Positions 48,501-55,919 are shown, counted from the first letter of the stretch. The stretch is DNA of 60,433 nt from Candidatus Moraniibacteriota bacterium (GCA_028711705.1 JAQTRS010000007.1:1-60433), one strand, 5' to 3'. Program-made: numbers and translations. Notes: generated from the letters alone by a model not told the origin.

Positions 48501-51500
48501 CGATACCGGCTGGGCGCTTCGGGCCGTGAGCAATAAGGCGGTAAACGAGGCGCTGGCAGAAGGCCAGTCCACCACCCGCGAGCGCCGCGTGATCCTGACC
48601 GGCAATATGCTGTCGGCTTACGGCTTCAACAAATCCGGGCAGATTATCAGCTACACCACGGACAGCGGCGATACCCGTCAAGGCGTGTTGATGCCGAGGA
48701 AATTTGACTTAAAAACCGCCATCGACGCCCAGCCGGTGATCATGACCACGCCGGAACTGGCAATCGGCTATCTACAGCAAGCCAACGACCCCGCCCTGGC
48801 GTTGCGTTCCGCCGGCAATGAAGCGCGGCTGATTCCGCAGCACAAAGGCCATGCCGTCCTGTACGTGCCGGCGTCAAAAGCCAAGGGCGGCGCTATTTAC
48901 CTGAACCGGGCGCTGACCGCGTTGACCGGCGATTTCTATAAGTCCGGCCATGACATGTCGGCGCCCATCGCGCAGGAAAAAATACCGGCGGTGATCCGCC
49001 TGCTGTACCCGCTAACCGGGCCCTTGCAACCGGTGAGCAAAGACCGGGGCAAGCAATTCCTCGCAGACCAAGGCGTTAAATTCAGCCAAGCCGGTAATGC
49101 CGCCACAGCCGCCAACCCGCACAGCAAAGCCACGCTGACCGCCGCCATCACGCGGGTGCTGGACAAGCAGTTCGGCAACGGCTGGACGCAGGCGCTATTC
49201 CAGAGCGGCAGGTTCCGGGTGATTGACCTCAACCAGGCGCGGCTGCTCGATGCCAAAGCCGGGGACGCCAAGGGCTTCTACAATCCCGGCGATAAAACCA
49301 CCTACCTCGTGGCCAATAATCTGTCCAAGGACATGACCGATGACGAGATCACCGGGCTTTTGAGTCACGAGATTGCCGTCCATGCGCTCCAGCTTAACAA
49401 GAGCGCGCCTGAATTTCAGGCCATTCTCGCCACCATCCAGCGCCTGAAAGACGCCGGTAACGCCAAAGTCCTTGCGGCTTATGCGCGGGTGCCCAAGAAA
49501 ACCAAAGCGCATTTGGTGGACGAGGAAGCCTTGGGTTATCTGATTGAAGCCCATCCGCAGTTGCCGATAGTCAGAAAGCTGATCGCCTGGCTCAGAAAGC
49601 AAATACGGGCGCTGGCGAAACTGTTCCCCGTGACGACGCGCTTTAAGTTCGTGCAGTGGGCCGAAAACTTGCAGCCGGATGACATGATAGCGATGGCAAG
49701 GGAAGCGTTAAGATCAGCGCCGATGCAATTACAGGATGCTGCTGTTCATGGCAACACCGCTATCCTTCAATCCGCCCAAGCACAAGGCTATAAAGGTGAA
49801 GATACCGGCGAGGCCAAGGAATGGCTTAGGGCCAAGGCTAAAGGCCTGGATATGTCCAGGGAAGCCAGAATGGAACGGGCTAAGGCAATGGGGTACACAA
49901 TAAAAGCATTTAAAGCAATGTATCCTTACGATAATGAAGGAAATTTAATAGCAACAATTAAATCAACCGGGGCAAAAAACTTTCCTGAATATGCGGGTAG
50001 ACATGGCGGGTTTTCTGGATTCTTTTCTGATTCAACAGAAGCGTCAAATAAATTCGGCATGAGAGGATGGGCTTCATATCCTGTTATTTTGAATATGAAT
50101 AATGCTATTACTATTGATGCTAAAAATAAATATGCAGCAGATTTTCAATTTGATGACGGGACAAACAACAAAAACGATTTATTAAAATTTGAATCTGCAA
50201 TTTATGATAAATCAAAAGGTGGCGTCATCTTAAAGAATACTCGAGATGAAGGAACCGTATTTGTCCCAAGCAAGCCTAATCAAGTTAGGTCAATAAACGC
50301 AGCCTTTGACCCGGACTACCAGGACAGCGGCAATATCCTGGCAAGCTTCGCCGGAGCCAAATCCGCTACCGCCAATATCCACGAGCTGAACACCGCACAG
50401 GAACGCCTGGCCGCGGGGGATAACCCGGAGGACGTGCGCCAGGAAACCGGCTGGCATATCGGCGTGGACGGGAAATGGCGCTATGAAATCGATGACAGCG
50501 AAGCGGGCTTAACGGCAGACTACGAAAACTATAAGGGGCAGCCGTGGGGCGTCGATAAGACCCTGAACCATCCCAAGTTATTCGCCGCCTACCCGCAGCT
50601 AAAAAAGACGCTGTTGTTCTTATCCATTGCTGACAGCTATAAAGGCAATGGCAGTTACAATCCCGTCCGTAATGAAATTATCGTCAACGCCCCGTCCGAG
50701 GACGCCGCCTTGTCGATACTTTTACACGAATTGCAACACGCGGTGCAAAACGCCGAGGGCTTTGCCCGGGGCGGCAGTCCGACCGGCTCCGTGTACCGGC
50801 AGAAAGGCTTCGCCAATGCGCAGGAATTCCAGGCCGCCATCACCGACTTGCGCAAGCTGGCCGTCAAAACGCAACGCGACTTTGAAGCCAAATCGCAGGC
50901 CAAACGCTATTCCGGGCAAGTCCACGAAACCCGCAATCTGCTGACCCAGGTGAATAACCTGGAGCGTAAGATCAAGGAATTGGAAACCTACGACTCGGCG
51001 CAGGCGTTTTCCGACTACAAACGCTTGTACGGCGAAGTCGAGGCCCGCAACACCCAGGCGCGCATGAAGATGACCGCCCGCGACCGGGAAAATATGCCGC
51101 CGGATTTGACCCAGGACACACCCGACCGGCAGGTGATTGTCGTTTGGCACGGGCAGGAGATGGCGATGGCCCCGGACAATGCGGAAACTCAAGGCAGCTT
51201 AGCCAGGCATCAGCTTGAGCAGTGGGCTAATGGCAGACTGCCCGGCGGCGCTATTGTCAAGCTAGGCAATCCTTCGGCGCTCCTGCAAAGTTTCGGGATG
51301 GATGAGTTGCCTATTCATTTAACAACATCCGTCCTGAATAAGGCCAAAAATAAACACGCGGTTGATCCGGCTGATTTAATTAATCTGGCGGCTGCCGTGC
51401 AGCGCCCGATTGCGATTTTTGCTTCAAAACAAGGCGACGGTCATTTAGTGCTGGTGACGGAACTAAGCCACAAGGAGGGCAATATCGTAGCGGCGCTTGA

Positions 51501-54456
51501 ATTAAACAAGTTGCGCGATCATTTTGAAGTGCATGATATTCGCAGTCTGTATCCCAAAAATACCGATAATATCATGAGATGGATAGAGAATGGGTTGCTA
51601 CTGGGCTTGGAAAAAACCAAGGGCCGCCAATGGCTTGAGCGCGACTCCGAGTCCAATTCCCGGCGCGGTCAAATCAAAGCAGCCCTTGATAGAGCCAGAT
51701 TATATGAAGCCCGTGAAGAAAGCAACCCCCAAAACAACGACATCCGCTATTCCCGCGCAACCCCCTTATCCGACAGCCCCCTGGCGCAGCGCCTGAACAC
51801 CGCGGCGAAGAAACTGGGCAAGCTGGATGAAGGCATCCTGAACGAAGTGTCGGAGCATTACGGCCTGTTCGCCAAGCACCTGTCCACCCTGGATAACTTG
51901 GTGCGGCGCAACCCGGACGCCAAGGTCAAGCCGTTCTATGATCTGGGTAAGGATATGCAGATGGAGAAAGACCGGCTGCTGTCGGCCACTAACAGCGCCG
52001 TCAAAGTCTATAACGACCTGGGCGGCGGCCTTCGCGCCACGGCCCGTGGCCTGCTCGACCCGGAACAAGGCAAGACCGCCATGCAGAAGGCCCTGGATAC
52101 GGCCCTGTACGAGGGCACCCTGGCCACTACCGTCTACGGCGCGGATGAATTGCGTGATCAGTTTCACCTGGACGACCAAGCCATTGCCGCCTATCAGTCC
52201 CTCCGCGCCTATATGGACGCCATGACCGATGACTATAAAACCGCGATCCTGCAACGCATGGGCCTGAACCCGGATTTATCGCTGATCGAGCCGTACACCG
52301 GCAACAACCCCGCTAAAATGCTGGCGGCGGCGGAGAAAATCGCGGCGGGCAAACAGGTACTGAAAGACTTCAAGACCCTGAAAGGCTATTTCCCCTTGAT
52401 GCGCTTTGGCGATTACACGATTGCCGTGAAGGATTCAGAGGGTAATTTGGTGTATTTCGCCGCCGAAGCCAATACCGCGAAACGCAACGCCCATGCCAAC
52501 CGGATCAAGGCGCAGTTTGACGCCGGCCATCAAGTCAGCGTCGGCAAATTGTCCAACAAGGCGCGCGAGGATTTGGCGTTTGACCCGCGCATGTTGAACC
52601 TGCTGGGCGAGTATGCCGAGAAAGTGCCGGGCTTCGCCGCTACCTTTGATGAAATCGAACAGAAGATATTGCGTGACTTTTCGTCCAGCGCCTTCAAGCA
52701 GCGTTTTATCCACCGGAAAGGCATGGAGGGCTTCAGCCGCGACACCACGCGCACCCTGGCGAGCTACGGCTGGTCCTCAAGCAATTACCTGTCAAAACTC
52801 CAATTCGTGCCGAAGATGCAGAGCTTCATTGATAAAATGGACCGGCACAAGCACCCGAAATTGGCCGAGCATTTTCAGGCGACCCTGGATTACATCAAGA
52901 CCCCGCGCGAGGAATTTCAGGCCATCAAGTCGTTCACCTTCATGTATTACATGGGTTTCAATGTCAAGTCCGCCGCCGTCAACCTGACCCAGATTCCGAC
53001 CGTGCTGGGGCCGTTCCTGGCCGCCAAGTTCGGCGACAAAGCCGCCTTTGGCGCGATTAACCGGGCCCTGGTCGCCGCGGCCAAGAACCCCGGCGGCGAG
53101 TTGGGGGCCTTGCTGGATTGGGCGCAAGTGGAAGGGCTGACCATGGACGCTTATCTCGGGGAGTTGATCGGCGCGGCCTCGGGATCGTGGGGCGCGAAAG
53201 CCCGCTTAGCCAGTCAGACCCTGGAAGCGGCGACGCTGCTGTTTTCCCATGCCGAACGCTTTAACCGGCGGGTGTCGGTGGCGGCGGCCTGGCAGTTGGT
53301 TAACGGCAAGTCGTTGGCTGAAATCAATCAATTACTGGCGAAAGCGGGCTATGCCGAACAGGATAACAAAGGCGATGCGATCAAGGAATTCGCCAAGCTG
53401 ACGGTCACCAAAACCCAGTTCGACTACGGCAAGTTCAATAGAGCCGCGGCGTTTCGGGGCTGGGCGTCGGTGCCGTTGCAGTTTCACCAGTATATGCTCA
53501 ACTACCTGCAATTTATCAGCGGCAACGGCGGCGATAAAGGCGCGGCCATCCGTTCATTAGGGATGATCCTGGTATTCGCCGGATTGATGGGGGCGCCGGG
53601 GGCCGATGACTTGCGGGCCGCCCTGGAATACCTGTACACCAAGCTAACCGGCCTGCATGTGGATATTCAGCAGGAATTGCGCAAAGCCCTGGTGGAAGCG
53701 GCGAGTACCTTCCTGGATGACGACAACGCCCGCGAGCTGGCGGAACTGGCGCTGTACGGCGGCTTCGCGCAAACGCCGCTGGATATATCCGGCAGTTTGA
53801 GCGCCGGGCGCGTGGTGCCGGGGCTGGCGGATTTCTTCGATACCAGTAAGGACAAGGGCGAGCTGGCGGGACTTTCGGAAGGCTTGCAGAGCGCGTCCGG
53901 GGCCGCCGTTGGCATCGCCCGCAAAACCCTGATGGGCGTGGAGGAGTACGAAAAGTCCGGCGATGTCAGCCGCCTGGCCGAGAAAGCGGTGCCGAACGTG
54001 GCGATTCAGAACTTGGTTAAGGCGCTGCGCATGGGGGTTCAGGGCGTGGATCGGAATTACGCCGGGAAAGTCTCGGTGGACTACACGCCGGAGGCGATGG
54101 ATACGATTGCCCAAGCGCTATCGTTCACGCCTGGGGAGAGAAAACGCCTGTACCGGCAAAAAGACAGCGAATATAGGGAGAGCCAGTTCCTCATATTAGC
54201 CCACCAGAAGCTGTTGACCCGGCTGGCGGCGGCGACGGCTGATAAAGACCCGGAAGCGATCACCGAAGCCCGCTCTGAAATCCGCGCCTGGAACCTGAAT
54301 GTCCCGGCCAAGTGGCGCTTGACCAGTGAAAAGGTTAGGCGTAGCATGAAGGCCCGCCAAAAACATTTTGGTATTACCGACGATACGGGGAAAGGCTCCA
54401 TGAGTAAACAACTGCAAGCCTCATTCGCCGAAAACCGCAGCTTCCAGCCGCAATGA
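39577..54456 (+). CDS. Giant polyvalent (DarB-like) protein: adenine-methylase-like fold, SF2/Strawberry-notch-like helicase, metallopeptidase and toxin-like domains
   Basis: 4,959 aa; VLEPSAGNGALVMAA...VIANPPFGVV; GDQTGVGKGRVNAAMIKYAL, LLILDESHNAG, QMLGRVNRTGQ; SHEIAVHALQ; LLHELQHAVQNAEGFA. Confidence 0.92.
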   Translation: MADNFAELDNYSADPFGELDSYAPPKPSGTLGAYGQMLKQGVKGIPAYVNAAIEGDRPYTTLDRADEQIAQNALGQRAFIEGPNADAPVLGGLAKERDIRQGADSASGTLATLAPALAGSAYGSLFGPVGTVVGGLAGAGLGLYGMKRYDENRFIRENVEKANADRAAAGQPELSQPEAVALQDKLVATGDPQARGLWEAGSETLGTAAELAIALSPLKAAKLLKPIASPLARAALVGTGKALGIAGTEVGEEEVTRRGQNPIQAKYGLPEATAGETAKQTLIQMLPLAGAGGAVGSYQGYKYQPPSGPLTNAAAAAGVNTQPEVINEPQPTSPDEGQDGLLQGAGRPLPEATGGADTDLQGAGEIQNAAAGQPGVGPVFPPLANGADPNAVDSEPATGTGETVAGSTDSRPVPDSRAIKLGQDTYAADDFITEQMDSGLSHADAVRLFDDLFNAQNNNNNARTEAPLPGPGTARPGASGRPEPDARTTATASEADTTTGATPPGDLNVQPQTETATGTATGATESAQRNDSDVAEPAANPAAADATSERAGLRTAGTGLADDGAGLAEPPPGAGHPAAAGGVQPALTPFTPTHELSDGTKVVAVDDAGDTWRDKDGGEWRESDVRPLTPPPAAKPVKTQDAEKPVSTAAQTEPPAQATPQSPLENTLKRKVLSRQFNNRYPHDKEFAKKIVDSKLSGNIHLDDIGNQVELNQGKHIQYINNEKESGVIVTRTNAGEVLVKWDSDESAKHNHADAILSKRGEVIGYKPSWVLKAELNQYYFTNKKTPPALTEAQAVKQARKEAGQKAKAAGAPLGSTAMAKAMNDAEAKVKAEHGLAQAAETAQPPSAPDKSAVYHYTVGELGMTSSSAMTRDKSRWITFDHDYVSRLSGLADNRPYGATKAGLYTNAETGVSFKANETPTTKLAPDEQTHPAPKTENPAQTAGTQAGVAPAFVKVTDTHGTSHSVLKSELDSGRTMLKRFNRQGDKMDGLLHRDNIDADGAKRSEAWQDLPTIEGRGGKPFMTRKAAVDKIRLLGQKADDFEIKPVSGGFVGVRKSLLQAKQKADDEKATYQPGTRVDLTPSRTWPDAVVVKTEFINSMGLPVERVTVRQPDGKELQVNASEISRVLKPEAKAAEDKSDWEINRWEKIIVKPGGKERLRSYLISRSMGREFGEDAEAFYQRSGLTPFKDWARSALQNTPGAIPVKTESEAPEAAEKPTDVKPKVPPKTRFLAPPTGLEELQSAIKKLGGIIRAHADRAGFSDFKGRRYQLLFNNGVNSQPFDGMAEALRQYGYDVDGENALIEQLDSSLRGHGVYTPSGHEALLEVQQQERVNEETARHALRIESLLETAQQHDNDFGTPYYQTLLAKNDLSDEDIQAWEQDLHDDREDRHQESLRNSQAPSSGEAGLTGYTEQDLAEREREQKQRAKDAAQAELKAKQKAQADKEVEPKAEAEAPKAPETDRKDLAKSPEMTALDAEIDDVLGDIGRALMSRLSLKAAPEQNVDLLPLMSKLMGLAAKKGYLTFQENARYVLNLIREKFGDKIADTLDIDDLQGGYIAMKKGSTPKKDVVQFESIDDLLAPDPSAQTAAAPEPGDAIDFNASQAFAERLLKGESFKTIIQARKALTSQPIEPGTAAAKQADEAIELAGVLAGRRIIEQGLSAAATYDALVKLAEQMPSLNVRSSTSISEQAYSTPLPIAYVASVRAGITQNTTVLEPSAGNGALVMAAKPANVVANEFNKDRLTSLKAQGFDALNFDAAHYDFAGQEKKFKVVIANPPFGVVKGANGESLTFDISKEYKTNEIDHAIALNALKAMKDNGKAVLIVGGPAKTLSTEGRSDAYNGKAKRAFYYTLYNAYNVTDHFTVAGELYAKQGAAWPVDVIVIEGRGKSALRLPAADLPRLITNLAELKNELQDHRTGVPEDRTAAVQGDAGGTAGDHEAGGVRPATSRPDRPDQDGPPDGLLRRSGSGLEDDTGGLPGASAAGGNSATDRAAAGDRAPDKKAVTNAFQSPYQPGSSAAAIGTLVPVNMQGPIESALQAIKDEHGGIDAYVAGQLDYKPADIGRYFSAEQVDAIALALNNINNNKGFIIGDQTGVGKGRVNAAMIKYALLNKITPIFVTVQDNLYGDMIRDLNDIGVTGIKPLATNPGFSIPIDEAANEWCAEAEKAKENGDKAPPRYGEFISTPGSALHTKALMAMKADGDLGGYNVIFTTYSQMQTIKGESTARMDFLEAFGNGGLLILDESHNAGGTTLSARKGGNGAATVEEGAKGGRAGFTRKLVNISKGVFYSSATYAKRPDVLDLYAKTDMGLVADPEALKTSLMAGGVPLQQAVAAMLAKSGQYIRREKSFEGIDYATRVVEVDRQFAENASTIMRDIMRLDNLKKAAIKALDNDLKAGGRQLSGDRSTGGAGATSTNFTSVMHNMIGQMLLMLKVQPTIDEALSALKRGEKPVITLANTMGSAIDEYADDAGLNPGDAISLHFGDLLKRYLRKSRRVTEGNPFGKKESRYLTDAELGPAAVKFYQAIEKKIDGFHFDAYPISPIDAIHDALHKAGYQTGEITGRSSVIDYSGALPLYKKRSGSQKNAAGKRKTISDFNHGVIDAVILNQSGSTGLSLHSSPKVGKDTRKRYMILAQPEANIDTHMQMLGRVNRTGQTVLPAYAQMTANIPAEKRPSAILAKKMAMLNANTTGGKESAVKAKDTPDFMNAYGDEVAAALMNDNREIHQKLGKPLTESQTTGFDVEDAMRKVTGRIPVLPLKEQEALYAAIEDAYDEYIDMLNKTGQNQLEAAALKLDARLVETREVVAPLSQSASPFAQGVNAETVDVKRLGKPYTLDQVKELLAKRGITDDNSRAAWDGALTAKIEAAAAQAQAAIEALPEEDDKQAQVKRGQTDRLAQQAAAIKDTLARFGPGTSINLLSPNGAEYLGYVGNLERKGDAKNFFALGQWKLTVYVADAAKQFVLPLSRLSEGGDTGWALRAVSNKAVNEALAEGQSTTRERRVILTGNMLSAYGFNKSGQIISYTTDSGDTRQGVLMPRKFDLKTAIDAQPVIMTTPELAIGYLQQANDPALALRSAGNEARLIPQHKGHAVLYVPASKAKGGAIYLNRALTALTGDFYKSGHDMSAPIAQEKIPAVIRLLYPLTGPLQPVSKDRGKQFLADQGVKFSQAGNAATAANPHSKATLTAAITRVLDKQFGNGWTQALFQSGRFRVIDLNQARLLDAKAGDAKGFYNPGDKTTYLVANNLSKDMTDDEITGLLSHEIAVHALQLNKSAPEFQAILATIQRLKDAGNAKVLAAYARVPKKTKAHLVDEEALGYLIEAHPQLPIVRKLIAWLRKQIRALAKLFPVTTRFKFVQWAENLQPDDMIAMAREALRSAPMQLQDAAVHGNTAILQSAQAQGYKGEDTGEAKEWLRAKAKGLDMSREARMERAKAMGYTIKAFKAMYPYDNEGNLIATIKSTGAKNFPEYAGRHGGFSGFFSDSTEASNKFGMRGWASYPVILNMNNAITIDAKNKYAADFQFDDGTNNKNDLLKFESAIYDKSKGGVILKNTRDEGTVFVPSKPNQVRSINAAFDPDYQDSGNILASFAGAKSATANIHELNTAQERLAAGDNPEDVRQETGWHIGVDGKWRYEIDDSEAGLTADYENYKGQPWGVDKTLNHPKLFAAYPQLKKTLLFLSIADSYKGNGSYNPVRNEIIVNAPSEDAALSILLHELQHAVQNAEGFARGGSPTGSVYRQKGFANAQEFQAAITDLRKLAVKTQRDFEAKSQAKRYSGQVHETRNLLTQVNNLERKIKELETYDSAQAFSDYKRLYGEVEARNTQARMKMTARDRENMPPDLTQDTPDRQVIVVWHGQEMAMAPDNAETQGSLARHQLEQWANGRLPGGAIVKLGNPSALLQSFGMDELPIHLTTSVLNKAKNKHAVDPADLINLAAAVQRPIAIFASKQGDGHLVLVTELSHKEGNIVAALELNKLRDHFEVHDIRSLYPKNTDNIMRWIENGLLLGLEKTKGRQWLERDSESNSRRGQIKAALDRARLYEAREESNPQNNDIRYSRATPLSDSPLAQRLNTAAKKLGKLDEGILNEVSEHYGLFAKHLSTLDNLVRRNPDAKVKPFYDLGKDMQMEKDRLLSATNSAVKVYNDLGGGLRATARGLLDPEQGKTAMQKALDTALYEGTLATTVYGADELRDQFHLDDQAIAAYQSLRAYMDAMTDDYKTAILQRMGLNPDLSLIEPYTGNNPAKMLAAAEKIAAGKQVLKDFKTLKGYFPLMRFGDYTIAVKDSEGNLVYFAAEANTAKRNAHANRIKAQFDAGHQVSVGKLSNKAREDLAFDPRMLNLLGEYAEKVPGFAATFDEIEQKILRDFSSSAFKQRFIHRKGMEGFSRDTTRTLASYGWSSSNYLSKLQFVPKMQSFIDKMDRHKHPKLAEHFQATLDYIKTPREEFQAIKSFTFMYYMGFNVKSAAVNLTQIPTVLGPFLAAKFGDKAAFGAINRALVAAAKNPGGELGALLDWAQVEGLTMDAYLGELIGAASGSWGAKARLASQTLEAATLLFSHAERFNRRVSVAAAWQLVNGKSLAEINQLLAKAGYAEQDNKGDAIKEFAKLTVTKTQFDYGKFNRAAAFRGWASVPLQFHQYMLNYLQFISGNGGDKGAAIRSLGMILVFAGLMGAPGADDLRAALEYLYTKLTGLHVDIQQELRKALVEAASTFLDDDNARELAELALYGGFAQTPLDISGSLSAGRVVPGLADFFDTSKDKGELAGLSEGLQSASGAAVGIARKTLMGVEEYEKSGDVSRLAEKAVPNVAIQNLVKALRMGVQGVDRNYAGKVSVDYTPEAMDTIAQALSFTPGERKRLYRQKDSEYRESQFLILAHQKLLTRLAAATADKDPEAITEARSEIRAWNLNVPAKWRLTSEKVRRSMKARQKHFGITDDTGKGSMSKQLQASFAENRSFQPQ
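40556..40789 (+). CDS. Candidate nested gene in frame 2 of the giant ORF (77 aa)
   Basis: MNRNQPALMRDKMDFYRAQVDLYRRQLEAQILIFKAQAKYKTPLP...; host frame low-complexity here. Confidence 0.45.
   Translation: MNRNQPALMRDKMDFYRAQVDLYRRQLEAQILIFKAQAKYKTPLPDNPASGLSFRHWQTAQTQTQLILNRLQEQAKP
40862..41098 (+). CDS. Candidate nested gene in frame 2 (78 aa)
   Basis: TM-like N-terminus LATLTLSGFLMTFLMP then HEQLQQLVKRIQQLEQRLPET coiled coil. Confidence 0.4.
   Translation: MTSLPSKWTAALATLTLSGFLMTFLMPKTITIMPEPKPHYLALEQLVLAQADALSRMHEQLQQLVKRIQQLEQRLPET
41099..41338 (+). CDS. Candidate nested gene in frame 2 (79 aa)
   Basis: MFNHKLKQLLELQQAQLNQHKEMILMLLNLLQTLPQRMQ...; TGA-ATG directly abutting the previous ORF. 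Confidence 0.45.
   Translation: MFNHKLKQLLELQQAQLNQHKEMILMLLNLLQTLPQRMQPASAPDYELPEPDLLTMALDWQSRHPEQDILLPQAAFNRH
45314..45598 (+). CDS. Candidate nested gene in frame 2 (94 aa)
   Basis: MNYKTIELACRKIERLLYKETPEEQQAIMRQAAFDLQQADLTDQIR...; host frame is a Gly/Asp/Arg linker between methylase and helicase domains. Confidence 0.5.
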   Translation: MNYKTIELACRKIERLLYKETPEEQQAIMRQAAFDLQQADLTDQIRTDRPMDFCADLEAALRMIPEDCRAQVLPEEIQQQTEPLLAIERLIKRP

Positions 54457-54545
54457 TGCCGCCGTGGCTGACTGTTTATCTGGCCTTGGCGCCGGTGCTG
54501 GGGCTGCTCGTGATGCTGCTGGTGATCTGGGAGAACGGGGGCTAG
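54453..54545 (+). CDS. Small membrane protein
   Basis: MMPPWLTVYLALAPVLGLLVMLLVIWENGG. Confidence 0.5.
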   Translation: MMPPWLTVYLALAPVLGLLVMLLVIWENGG

Positions 54546-54976
54546 TCCGGCAAAAAGCCGTCATCGATAATCTGCTCGAAGCTCCAGGGACAATCATCCG
54601 GGAAAACATCCAGGCCTGTTTCGGTAATGGCTAGGGTAAGCGTATCCGCCCAGACGCCTTCCAGCCATTCCGGATCAGTCAGTTTTGGTTTTAAACTGGG
54701 GACTCGTTTTAAATGTATCTTTATCGCTTTGCGTTGGGTTCGAATAGTGTTTTGCCAACTACTTCCCTTCCTGTCCGGTTGGTATTGATACTTAAGTAGA
54801 TGCGCCATAAGTACCGCCATCCTGCTTGCTAATTCACGTTGCTCGCTTTTCCCCACGTCGTCAATCTCGTCAGCCAGATGTTCAATATCAAGCAGTTCAA
54901 ACCGGCGCTCGCGCAAAAACCTGGCTTGGTCTATTGACCAGGCAAGCACATCGCTGTCATAACTGGAATTGGTCAA
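54542..54976 (-). CDS. DUF29-family protein
   Basis: DVLAWSIDQARFLRERRFELLDIEHLADEIDDVGKSEQRELASRMAVLMAHLLKYQYQP. Confidence 0.88.
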   Translation of the reverse strand: MTNSSYDSDVLAWSIDQARFLRERRFELLDIEHLADEIDDVGKSEQRELASRMAVLMAHLLKYQYQPDRKGSSWQNTIRTQRKAIKIHLKRVPSLKPKLTDPEWLEGVWADTLTLAITETGLDVFPDDCPWSFEQIIDDGFLPD

Positions 54977-55112
54977 CTTCGTTTCCTGAGTTTATCCTGG
55001 CATTTCTTGCAGCGATCCTGCGCCCTGATCACGGCAACCCGCGTCGCGCCGCAGTCCGGGCAGGTTTTGGGTTCGGTCTTGCGCAAGGCGGCGAGTTGTT
55101 GGCCGGGGCTGG

Positions 55113-55439
55113 TCATTCGTTCAACTCCAGCCGCCGCTCGATGCGGTCAATGCGCTCGGACAGCCTGTCCAGTGATAGCTGCTGTCTGGCGTCAGTTTCG
55201 GCGCAATGGGCGACTTCATACTTGACCGATGCCATAACCACTTCCAGGCTGGTCATGCGCTGTTTTAAATCCGTTATGTCATCGCCCATCTTATCCACTT
55301 TTCCGCGAATATGGCGCAGGTGCTCTAATATAATGTTATCGGTCATCACAACCGCGCCTTTAGCAACAATAAAAGGATCGATGCGATGCCCGCCAAGCCA
55401 AAGCCCGTCATCCATTTTAACACCGCCAGTTCCGTCCAT
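55113..55439 (-). CDS. Coiled-coil protein
   Basis: 108 aa; ends LSERIDRIERRLELNE, like 6067..6282. Confidence 0.6.
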   Translation of the reverse strand: MDGTGGVKMDDGLWLGGHRIDPFIVAKGAVVMTDNIILEHLRHIRGKVDKMGDDITDLKQRMTSLEVVMASVKYEVAHCAETDARQQLSLDRLSERIDRIERRLELNE

Positions 55440-55606
55440 AACGGCGCTAAGGCTATTGCCAAATCCTGTTTGGTGACGAGTTCTTCAAAGTTGACTTCCA
55501 GGACTTCCGAAAGGGCGGCGGCTTCCGCTTCCGCTTGCGCCGAAGGCACGCCGCCGGCTTTCAAGGCATTGGCGTATTTCAAGGTATCAAAGCTAAGGGT
55601 TGACAT
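55346..55606 (-). CDS. DUF1640-like protein, paralogue of 6198..6494
   Basis: MSTLSFDTLKYANALKAGGVPSAQAEAEAAALSEVLEVNFEELVTKQDL. Confidence 0.75.
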   Translation of the reverse strand: MSTLSFDTLKYANALKAGGVPSAQAEAEAAALSEVLEVNFEELVTKQDLAIALAPLWTELAVLKWMTGFGLAGIASILLLLLKARL

Positions 55607-55699
55607 AGTTTATCCGGGTTTTTTCTCGTCAGCCATGCTAACACAACACCCGCGCTAACGCAACGGCGGAAGCCTTGTCACCCCGCTAAACCCCCATAA

Positions 55700-55710
55700 T
55701 CTGCTATAAT
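55700..55710 (+). promoter_or_regulatory. Promoter motif TCTGCTATAAT
   Basis: Same 11-mer as at 16283, 27071, 35978. Confidence 0.7.
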
Positions 55711-55919
55711 TAACCCAGTTCCGGGGTTCCCCGGCCTGTCAACACTTTATTGTCGTGAGACAACAATGAGCCTACTCCTTATTATCTACGCCCTGGCTTG
55801 GCTGTACGCCGCCGTGGTCAGCCCCCGCTTACAATTTAAACGGTGTTTGAGAAATGACCGAAACCCCCAGACAGCGCATTGACCGGCTGGAGCGTAACGT
55901 GTCAGGCGGAAAAATAAAG

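Noticed and set aside
42493-53144. Many minus-strand ORFs antisense to the giant gene
   Set aside because: Expected by-products of high-GC coding sequence; Arg/Pro/Ser-rich shadow compositions, no start context or conserved motif.
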